This document shows positions 29,284 to 34,690 of a stretch of 34,690 bases of DNA, one piece after another. Made by a program: the position numbers and the translations under genes. Under the pieces are notes generated by a model. That model was given only the letters and a program-made list of their open reading frames with translations, was not told the origin of the DNA and did no database searches. The stretch comes from Bacillota bacterium (lineage in GTDB: Bacteria; Chloroflexota; Dormibacteria; Dormibacterales; Dormibacteraceae), in contig JAJPKS010000302.1 in the NCBI GenBank assembly GCA_021323605.1, forward strand, positions 1 to 34,690. Reading direction: 5' to 3'. Position 1 is the stretch's first letter. Each line of letters starts with the position of its first letter.

Positions 29284-30153
29284 GTGAGCCCACCCCCGGA
29301 AGGGACGTCCGGGCCGCCGTCGGCCGGTCGGTTCCGCCCGCTCCCGGACCGGGACGGGCGGACGGCGGGGGACGAGGCGGGATTCCTCGGTCTGCCCGCC
29401 CGCGCTCCCAAGCCGCGCCCGGTCGGTCTGACCCACGTCCTGGACCGGGGTGTGCCGCTGGCGAACTTCGAACCCCTGGTGGCCTCCATCGCCCGCTTTG
29501 CCGACATCTGGAAGTTCGGCTGGGGCACCTCGTACCTGGACCGGGACCTGGGCGACAAGCTGGCCATCCTGGCCCGCCACCAGGTGCTCGCCTGTCCGGG
29601 CGGCACCCTGGCGGAGATCGCCTGGCTTCGAGGCAGAATCGGAGACTTCCTGGCCTGGGCGGAGGCGATGGGCTTCGCCGCGGTTGAGATCTCCAACGGG
29701 GCCACCGCCATGACGGCGACGGAGAAGCGGAGGCTGATCGCTCTGGCCGCCGGCCGCTTCGTGGTGCTGTCAGAGGTGGGCTCGAAGGACCCCCGGGTCA
29801 CCTGCTCGCCGGCCGACCTCGCCCGGCAGGCGCGGGCCGACCTGGAGGCGGGGGCGCGCTGGATCGTGCTCGAGGGAAGGGAGCACGGCAACGTCGGGCT
29901 GTACCGCGAGGACGGCAGCGTGCGCGAGGAGGTGGTGGAGGCGGTGATCTCGGCATCGGGTCCGGGCCCGGTGGTGTTCGAGGCCCCACGGAAGGAACAG
30001 CAGGTCTGGCTCATCCGCCGCCTCGGCCGCGACGTCAACCTGGGGAACGTCGCCCCGGCCGACGTCCTTGGCCTGGAGACCCTGCGCCTCGGCCTGAGGG
30101 CCGACACGCTCTTCCTGCTCTCGGCCGACCCCGAGCGACCGGCCGACGCCTGA
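29284..30153 (+). CDS. comA: phosphosulfolactate synthase (ComA family)
   Basis: 289 residues, TIM barrel. After a Pro/Gly-rich N-terminal extension of about 45 residues, the ComA core runs PVGLTHVLDRGVPLANFEPLVASIARFADIWKFGWGTSYLDRDLGDKLAILARHQVLACPGGTLAEIAWL, then AVEISNGATAMTATEKRRLI, VVLSEVGSKDP, ARWIVLEGREHGNVGLY, VVFEAPRKEQQVWLIRRLGRDVNLGNVAPADVLGLETLRLGLRADTL. KFGWGTS, EISNG and LEGRE are the family's substrate positions. The enzyme adds sulfite to phosphoenolpyruvate, giving (2R)-phosphosulfolactate, for coenzyme M or sulfolactate. It follows the lyase by 46 nt. Start GTG 29284 is the track's; a later start within the extension is possible because its composition is low-complexity. 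Confidence 0.87.
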   Translation: MSPPPEGTSGPPSAGRFRPLPDRDGRTAGDEAGFLGLPARAPKPRPVGLTHVLDRGVPLANFEPLVASIARFADIWKFGWGTSYLDRDLGDKLAILARHQVLACPGGTLAEIAWLRGRIGDFLAWAEAMGFAAVEISNGATAMTATEKRRLIALAAGRFVVLSEVGSKDPRVTCSPADLARQARADLEAGARWIVLEGREHGNVGLYREDGSVREEVVEAVISASGPGPVVFEAPRKEQQVWLIRRLGRDVNLGNVAPADVLGLETLRLGLRADTLFLLSADPERPADA

Positions 30154-30171
30154 CCCGTCCCGGAGCGGCGC

Positions 30172-31713
30172 TCAGATGGCCCGCCCCCGCCCCGCCCAGT
30201 AGGGATCGCGCAGCTTTCGCCGGTAGAGCTTGCCGTTCGGGTCGCGGGGCATCGCCTCCACGAAGTCGATCGAGCGAGGGACTTTGTAGCCGGCGAGCCG
30301 CCCCCGGCAGTACTGGAGGATCTCCTCGGCCAGGCGGTGGTCGGGGACGACCCCATCCGCCGGCTCGATCGCAGCCTTCACCTCCTCCCCCCACTCGTCG
30401 TTCGGGATCCCGAAGACCGCCGCGTCCCGCACCCCGGGATGGGTGAGCAGGACCGCTTCCACCTCGGCCGGGTAGATGTTGACCCCGCCGGAGATGATCA
30501 TCTCCGACCGGCGGTCGCAGAGGAACAGGTAGCCGTCCCGGTCGAGGTAGCCGACGTCGCCGACCGTGGCGTAGGCGCCCCGGCGGGCGGCGGCGGTCTT
30601 CTCCGGGTCCTTGAAGTACTCGAATCCCTCGCCCGAGACGCGGAAGTAGACCACCCCGACCTCCCCGGGCGGCAGCCGGTTGCCGTCGTCATCCATGATC
30701 ACGATCTCGGCGTCGGGGAAGGGCCTGCCCACCGTCCCCGGCTTGCGGAGCCACTCCTCGGCGAAGACGACGGTGCCCCCGCCCTCGGTGGACGCGTAGT
30801 ACTCGGTGATCACCGGCCCCCACCACTCGATCATCCTCCGCTTCACCTCGGGGGGACAGGGGGCCGCCCCATGGACGGCGCGGGTGAGGGAGGAGAGATC
30901 GTACCGGCGCCGAGTCGCCTCGGGCAGGGCCAGGAGGCGGACGAACTGGGTCGGGACCATCAGGGTATGGGTGACCCGGTACCGCTCGATCAGCTCCAGC
31001 ATGCGCTCGGGTGAGAACCCGTCCATGAGCACGACCGCGTGGCCGGCGTGGAGGGAGCCGGCCACGAACACCAGGGGGGCGGTGTGGTACCAGGGTGTGC
31101 AGCAGAGGTGGACGTGGTCGAGGCGGGGGTCGAGCCGGTACGTCTCCACCAGGCGGCTCCACTCGAACGCCTCCGGCGCCACCCCCGGCAGGGGCCGGCG
31201 TACCCCCTTGGGCCGGCCGGTGGTTCCCGACGTGTAGTGCATGACCCGCCCGGCAGTGGCGCCCTCGGGGGCCGAGTCCGGCTGCCCCCGGCTCAGCTCG
31301 GAGTAGGGGGTGAAGCCGGGGATGTCGCCCACCGCGAAGCACCGATCGGGAGTCCAGCCCAGCTCGGCGATCGCGGCCGCGCAGCGCTCGGCGAAACGTT
31401 CGTGGGCCACCAGCACCCGGGCCTCGGAGTCGGTCAGGACGTGGGCGATCTCCGGGCCGACGAAGTGGAAGTTGATCGGGACCAGGTAGTAACCGGCCGC
31501 GGCCGTGGCCAGGTAGAGCTCGATCGCCTCCTCCGCGTTGGGCAGCACCGCGGCCACGGCGTCCCCCGGGCGCAGCCCGCGGGCGTAGAGGCCGTGGGCG
31601 AGCCGCCGGGAACGGGTCAGCAGGTCGGCCCTGGTGAACCGGCGTCCCGAGTCGTCCACCAGCGCCAGTCGAGACGGTTCGCGCTCGGCGAACGACCAGA
31701 AGCTCTGCCCCAT
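30172..31713 (-). CDS. AMP-forming acyl-CoA synthetase (fatty-acyl/aryl-CoA ligase)
   Basis: 513 residues, ANL superfamily. Motifs: MHYTSGTTGRPKGVRRP (P-loop-like A3, about 162-178), TEYYASTEGGGTV (A5), YATVGDVGYLDRDGYLFLCDRRSEMIISGGVNIYPAEVEAVLL (A7-A8 hinge, about 388-430), and RDPNGKLYRRKLRD with the catalytic C-terminal lysine. It activates a carboxylic acid with ATP and loads it on CoA; the acid is unknown. It converges with ComA, with 18 nt between stops, so it is a separate unit. The ATG has GAGGAGGGGAGAGG about 6 nt upstream, one of the strongest ribosome-binding sites in the window. Confidence 0.92.
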   Translation of the reverse strand: MGQSFWSFAEREPSRLALVDDSGRRFTRADLLTRSRRLAHGLYARGLRPGDAVAAVLPNAEEAIELYLATAAAGYYLVPINFHFVGPEIAHVLTDSEARVLVAHERFAERCAAAIAELGWTPDRCFAVGDIPGFTPYSELSRGQPDSAPEGATAGRVMHYTSGTTGRPKGVRRPLPGVAPEAFEWSRLVETYRLDPRLDHVHLCCTPWYHTAPLVFVAGSLHAGHAVVLMDGFSPERMLELIERYRVTHTLMVPTQFVRLLALPEATRRRYDLSSLTRAVHGAAPCPPEVKRRMIEWWGPVITEYYASTEGGGTVVFAEEWLRKPGTVGRPFPDAEIVIMDDDGNRLPPGEVGVVYFRVSGEGFEYFKDPEKTAAARRGAYATVGDVGYLDRDGYLFLCDRRSEMIISGGVNIYPAEVEAVLLTHPGVRDAAVFGIPNDEWGEEVKAAIEPADGVVPDHRLAEEILQYCRGRLAGYKVPRSIDFVEAMPRDPNGKLYRRKLRDPYWAGRGRAI

Positions 31714-31907
31714 GACGCCTCTCCCCTCCTCGATCCTCGAACCTTCCGGAGATGCCGCCGGCGGCCGGCTCCCTTCATGATGCCCCGTCCCGGGAGCAGG
31801 CGCACCGGCGTGAAGGCCGGGTCGAGGAGGCCCGCGTCACCGCCGCGGCCGCCGGCACGGACCGGAGGAGGTCTCCGGGCGGCGCCCGGCCCCCTCTTCC
31901 GGCCCGG

Positions 31908-32909
31908 TCAGCCCCGGAAGCGAGGCCGTGCCCGCTCCGCCAGCTCCTCGGGAGTGGTGTCCACCATGGCCTGCCAGTGCATCCGCTCGAAGTAGGCGAC
32001 GTCCGAGCGGTAGAGCGGCTGCAGGTTGGAGCGGCAGACCAGGCGGACGCTCATCGCATAGCCGTCCGTGCCCGGCGGAGCGCCGTACACGGCCAGGTTG
32101 AAGCTCTGGAACCCGAGCTCGGCGTACACGGCGAGGGCCCGGGCGATGCCCTCGGCGAGGTCCCCGACCTGGTCCTCGCTCAGCTCCACCGGCGAGGCCA
32201 CCCCGGGCACGAGGGCGCGGAGCTCGTTGAACCCGAAGGGCGCGAAGCTGGCCAGCCACTCCCCGCAGCCAACACGGCCCAGGTAGCGCTCCCCCAGTCG
32301 CCGCTCCGTCTCCAGGTAGTCACGGAAGCGCTCACCGGAGACGCGGGCCAGGAGCTCCTGCACGGTGGTCGGGTGGCGGTCGACCGCCGCCTGGAGGTGA
32401 GGATGGAAGAGCGAGCTGCCCGAGGGAAGCATGTGGTTGGCGTTGATCGAGACCCAGCGGGCCCCGGGATCGTGCCTCGCCACCGCCTTCACGAACTCCA
32501 CCTGGGCGCCCAGGCTGTCGCGCAGGAGGGGGGCGGTCATGCCTTCCAGGGGGAGGTAGTGTCGGGCCGGGGAGTACACCGACACCGAGCTGTAGAGGGC
32601 GTAGGCCTGGATGTTGGGGAAGAGCAGCGCCTCGCCCCGCCGGATGCGTCCCTCGGGCACGATGGCGGGCGGAAACTTCGGCGTCGCCGACTCGACCCGG
32701 GGCGCACAGAAGAAGCATCCCTCCCGGGTCTGCTCGGCGAGGGACTCGAGGTCGAAGTCCGAGGGAGGGAGGAAGCGCGCCCCGGCGACGATGCGGGCGC
32801 TGTACTCGAGCAGCGGGTCCCAGCGGACCTCGACCGGCACCGGCGTGGGCCGGAAGTCGTGCATGGGGTGCAGGATCTCGGCGGTCATGACCTGGCGCTT
32901 CAGCTCCAT
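31908..32909 (-). CDS. GalT-like HIT-superfamily protein
   Basis: 333 residues. EGCFFCAPRVESATPKFP near residue 65 holds a CxxC like the zinc site of galactose-1-phosphate uridylyltransferase. INANHMLPSGSSLFHPHLQAAVDRHP (about 152-177) holds HPHxQ, the catalytic histidine triad form of GalT (HPHGQ). LLFPNIQAYALYSSVSVYSP resembles GalT's substrate strand. So it likely transfers or hydrolyses a nucleotidyl group, but the sequence is too divergent from GalT to name the substrate. No galactose genes are nearby; the acyl-CoA ligase is 195 nt downstream on the same strand. Start ATG 32909 has no Shine-Dalgarno; GATAAT lies 9 nt upstream, fitting a near-leaderless start. ATG 32888 is the alternative. 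Confidence 0.72.
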   Translation of the reverse strand: MELKRQVMTAEILHPMHDFRPTPVPVEVRWDPLLEYSARIVAGARFLPPSDFDLESLAEQTREGCFFCAPRVESATPKFPPAIVPEGRIRRGEALLFPNIQAYALYSSVSVYSPARHYLPLEGMTAPLLRDSLGAQVEFVKAVARHDPGARWVSINANHMLPSGSSLFHPHLQAAVDRHPTTVQELLARVSGERFRDYLETERRLGERYLGRVGCGEWLASFAPFGFNELRALVPGVASPVELSEDQVGDLAEGIARALAVYAELGFQSFNLAVYGAPPGTDGYAMSVRLVCRSNLQPLYRSDVAYFERMHWQAMVDTTPEELAERARPRFRG

Positions 32910-33032
32910 GGCGGAGGCATTATCGCGCCCCCGGCCGACCCGGCCGCAGGGACGGGCACGATTCGGGCGCAGGCACGGCGAGACCCCTTCGCAAGAACCG
33001 CGTCCCGAGGCGTGGTCGATCGCCGCCCCCTC

Positions 33033-33695
33033 TCACGGCAGCGGCCCGCGCTCACGGTCCCCGGGGCCCACGGCCCGGCGGACGGCCCCCGTCCCCGGCG
33101 CGCACCATCCGGCGAGCCTGAGCACCGCCCGGCCGTCGCGATCGCCGTCCTCCACCTCCACCACCAGGTCGGTGCCGCCTCCCTCGTCCGGCACCCAGCG
33201 CACCGAGACGATGCGGTCCCCCACGCCGGCCGAGATGCCCACCGGCCGGTCGGGCGCCGGGGACGGGGGCGCCGACGGGCTCTCGCCGCCGTCCGGGACG
33301 CCGCCGCGGGGGAGGCCGGGGTCGATGGTCTCGGGCTCGCGCGGGCTGTAGTCGCGCCCGAAGCCGAGCCGGTCGGGCCGGGTGCGGTAGAGCCGGGTCA
33401 GGTACTGCTGGCGCTCGGCGTTGGGCTGGTGACGACCGTGCTCCCAGCGGCAGATCTCGCTCACGCTCACCTGGGGCGGCATGAGGCCGTCGAGTTCATA
33501 GAGCGCGTCCAACGCCCGGGACAGTTGCTGGCGTGTCCACCCGGCCGCGAAGCGGTGGGCCTCCAAGGGCGAGATCCCCGGCACCCGGGCCAGGATCTCG
33601 TCCACCACCCGGTCGCGCGGCCAGCCTTCGAGCTGGCCCTGGAGGCGGAGCTGCTTGGCGCGTTCCTCCTGGGCGCGGCGCAGAGCCCGATCCAT
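33033..33695 (-). CDS. XRE-type DNA-binding protein
   Basis: About 220 residues. Residues 1-45 are basic and helical (MDRALRRAQEERAKQLRLQGQLEGWPRDRVVDEILAR). A helix-turn-helix follows: HRFAAGWTRQQLSRALDALYELDGLMPPQVSVSEICRWEHGRHQPNAERQQYLTRLYRTRP, with the XRE-like 'S..xI.RWE.G...P' turn. The 'RTRPDRLGFGRDYSP' tail and Pro-rich linker are common in actinobacterial and chloroflexal single-domain regulators. The C-terminal part (VGDRIVSVRWVPDEGGGTDLVVEVEDGDRDGRAVLRLAGW) is a beta domain of unknown role. The track starts at 33764, but ATG 33695 has AGGGGG 7 nt upstream. Target genes unknown. Confidence 0.75.
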   Translation of the reverse strand: MDRALRRAQEERAKQLRLQGQLEGWPRDRVVDEILARVPGISPLEAHRFAAGWTRQQLSRALDALYELDGLMPPQVSVSEICRWEHGRHQPNAERQQYLTRLYRTRPDRLGFGRDYSPREPETIDPGLPRGGVPDGGESPSAPPSPAPDRPVGISAGVGDRIVSVRWVPDEGGGTDLVVEVEDGDRDGRAVLRLAGWCAPGTGAVRRAVGPGDRERGPLP

Positions 33696-33927
33696 GGCGG
33701 TGCCCCCTGCCGCTACACGACGCCCGAGGGGCGGTTGCCATGCCGCCCGGGGATTCCCCGACAACGTCCCGGCTCCCCGGGCACGGCCGGCATGGAGATG
33801 AAGCCCACCGCGTGCGTCACGACGATGGTTGCAGGGCGATGCGAAACGTCCTCGAAGCTCACGGCAGCAGCGCTTTCAAACCGGTTCCTCGACCGATGGG
33901 TGGGTACAGTTCGCCATCAGTATCCCC

Positions 33928-33992
33928 GATCGAAGGCGACCTTTGTGTTGCAGCAATGTTGCTGACGATCGTCCTCTTCGCGACCTTCGATC
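33928..33992. repeat. 65-nt inverted repeat with nested hairpin
   Basis: GATCGAAGG (33928-33936) and CCTTCGATC (33984-33992) are exact complements. CAGCAATGTTGCTG (33951-33964), itself a 6-bp stem with a TG loop, lies between them. A folded RNA would give a cruciform-like structure. It could be an RNA element, an attenuator or a protein-binding site. Confidence 0.5.
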
Positions 33993-34019
33993 AATTGAGA
34001 CAAGACGTGCATATGTGGC

Positions 34020-34047
34020 TTGACAACCTTTGTCCTGCACGTATACC
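34020..34047 (+). promoter_or_regulatory. sigma-70-like promoter
   Basis: TTGACA (34020-34025), 16-nt spacer, TATACC (34042-34047). It is the best consensus match near the right end. It lies 300 nt upstream of the MBL-fold start, so it would imply a long leader or an unannotated RNA. Confidence 0.5.
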
Positions 34048-34342
34048 AGCGCATCGATACGAGGGCTGGCGTGGGCGAACGCATCACAGGAGATGTGCGC
34101 GCAGACGATCATCCGTGCAAAACCCCGAGGGCACCGTGGACGCCCGCGCCGGCCCGAACCACCTCCCCGCGGCCGGCCCGGCCTCCTGCCCGCGGGCGAA
34201 CTCGGGGAGGCTCGGCGCCGACCGGCCGCCGGTGGCCCCTCGTTCCCGGGCCGAACCCCCGGTCCGAAGGGCCGCCCCGACCGCCGCCACCGGGTCGCCA
34301 ACCCGCTCACGGGAGGACGCCTGGACGATACTGAGCGCAACC

Positions 34343-34690
34343 ATGGATCGGGTTCGATACGAGAAGCGGCTGGTGGACCTGGGCAACCGTACCTACGCCT
34401 ATCTCCAGCACGACGGCTCGTGGGGATGGAGTAACTCCGGCCTCGTGGTTGGGGACGGGCGGGCACTGGTCGTCGACACCCTGTTCGACCTCCACCTCAC
34501 CCGGGAGATGCTGCGCGCCTACGAGGACGTCATGCCGCCCACATGCCGCATCGAGACGGTGGTCAACTCCCACGTCAACGGCGACCACCACCTCGGTGGC
34601 CAGCTCCTTGCGCCCCTCGCGCTCGTACCACTCCGAGGAGAGCCGGCCCTCCACCGCCACCAGCGAGCCCTTGCCCGCGTACTGGCTGCA
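34343..34690 (+). CDS. MBL-fold metallo-hydrolase (5' part; true homology ends near 34603)
   Basis: The visible protein begins MDRVRYEKRLVDLGNRTYAYLQHDGSWGWSNSGLVVGDGRALVVDTLFDLHLTREMLRAYEDV and reaches IETVVNSHVNGDHHLGGQ, the metal-binding HxxxDH-type motif of metallo-beta-lactamase-fold hydrolases of the SoxH/PQQ-linked kind. From about 34603 the frame stays open to the edge, but the residues (LLAPLALVPLRGEPALHRHQRALARVLAA) no longer look like an MBL protein. The reverse strand there encodes an SSB fragment. So the genuine gene is cut at about 34586-34603. The start has no Shine-Dalgarno; GATACT lies about 10 nt upstream. Confidence 0.7.
   Translation, partial: MDRVRYEKRLVDLGNRTYAYLQHDGSWGWSNSGLVVGDGRALVVDTLFDLHLTREMLRAYEDVMPPTCRIETVVNSHVNGDHHLGGQLLAPLALVPLRGEPALHRHQRALARVLAA
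34586..34690 (-). CDS. single-stranded DNA-binding protein (SSB) fragment
   Basis: Reading inward from the right edge, the minus strand gives CSQYAGKGSLVAVEGRLSSEWYEREGRKELATEVV. This is the SSB OB-fold core ('A.Y..KGSLVAVEGRL....WE..DGRK...TEVVA'). Its 5' end is off the window. The similarity stops after TEVV, exactly where the plus-strand MBL motif ends, so the gene is truncated by the junction. SSB coats single-stranded DNA in replication and repair. Confidence 0.75.

Larger units (their letters stand above)
33696..34342. other. 647-nt non-coding stretch, partly AT-richer
   Basis: No convincing gene. The ORFs in the track (33829, 33876, 34020, 34030, 34084) look like shadows or random frames. 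From about 33,800 to 34,130 the GC content is clearly lower than elsewhere. The stretch holds an inverted repeat with nested hairpin (33928-33992) and a good sigma-70-like promoter (34020-34047). The remainder, 34,130-34,340, is GC-rich and featureless apart from GATACT about 10 nt before ATG 34343. Confidence 0.5.

Noticed and set aside
1-34690. CRISPR arrays, tRNA, rRNA, transposases, phage genes
   Set aside because: None seen: no regularly spaced repeats, no cloverleaf-like tRNA ends and no recombinase or transposase motifs in any frame I read.

Overview
This is a high-GC (about 70%) bacterial window with dense, mostly convergent or overlapping genes. It contains no rRNA, tRNA, CRISPR array or transposase that I can see. 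It looks like a contig from an uncultivated high-GC Terrabacteria-type organism (Actinomycetota, Chloroflexota or Dormibacterota are the groups I would test). The pointers are GTG and CTG starts, many apparent leaderless starts (TAnnnT a few bases before the start codon), a DUF7714-type protein, a mycobacterial MSMEG_0565-0572-type gene set, and a sulfocyanin plus Rieske pair. The lineage cannot be fixed from sequence reading alone. Both ends are truncated, and the right end looks chimeric.

Region 1 (1-7.3 kb), uptake and oxidation of small (aromatic?) acids: the start of a Tat/lipoprotein ABC solute-binding protein, a DUF2905-like membrane peptide, an AAHS-type MFS transporter, a PheA/TfdB-type FAD monooxygenase in the same reading frame right after the transporter stop, an 88-aa unknown, an HpaB-family FADH2 monooxygenase without its reductase, and a DHDPS-family lyase. 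Region 2 (7.4-9.3 kb), membrane and electron transfer: a PAP2 phosphatase, then a divergent sulfocyanin-like blue-copper lipoprotein and Rieske protein that share an 18-bp perfect palindrome. Region 3 (9.3-11.7 kb): a class V aminotransferase (PucG/AGT type), a decayed luciferase-like monooxygenase, and a MaoC hydratase.

Region 4 (11.8-20.3 kb), the oxamate/oxalurate carbamoyltransferase system: DUF1116 (AllG) divergent from DUF2877 (AllH) plus an argininosuccinate-lyase-like enzyme. Converging on these is an operon of XRE-cupin regulator, carbamate kinase, FdrA (AllF), an MSMEG_0565-type glycosyltransferase and OsmC. All three AllFGH subunits and the kinase are present. Both promoter regions carry a pair of similar CTATnnTgAA-type boxes spaced 21 bp apart, so one regulator may control both halves.

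Region 5 (20.4-26.9 kb), a variant of the Nit1C/MSMEG_0565-0572 'nitrogen starvation' cluster: a CoA-disulfide-reductase-like flavoprotein starting at CTG, an 86-aa unknown, MSMEG_0572/Sll0783, a 205-aa unknown, an amidohydrolase, MSMEG_0568 radical SAM, the MSMEG_0567/Sll0786 GNAT, and the Sll0787 AIR-synthase-like protein. The nitrilase, the MSMEG_0569 flavin oxidoreductase and MSMEG_0570 are absent from the window. Region 6 (27-30.2 kb): DUF7714-like protein, aspartase/fumarase-superfamily lyase and phosphosulfolactate synthase (ComA). The last two match the first two steps of the bacterial coenzyme M route. Region 7 (30.2-34.7 kb): an acyl-CoA ligase, a GalT-like HIT-superfamily protein, an XRE protein, an AT-richer intergenic region with an inverted repeat and a promoter, and an MBL-fold ORF that runs into an antisense SSB fragment.

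The most interesting reading is a composite nitrogen-scavenging locus (regions 4-5) in which a carbamoyl-phosphate-yielding pathway and a rewired Nit1C cluster interlock physically: the Nit1C glycosyltransferase is embedded in the FdrA operon. A candidate organosulfonate module sits beside it.
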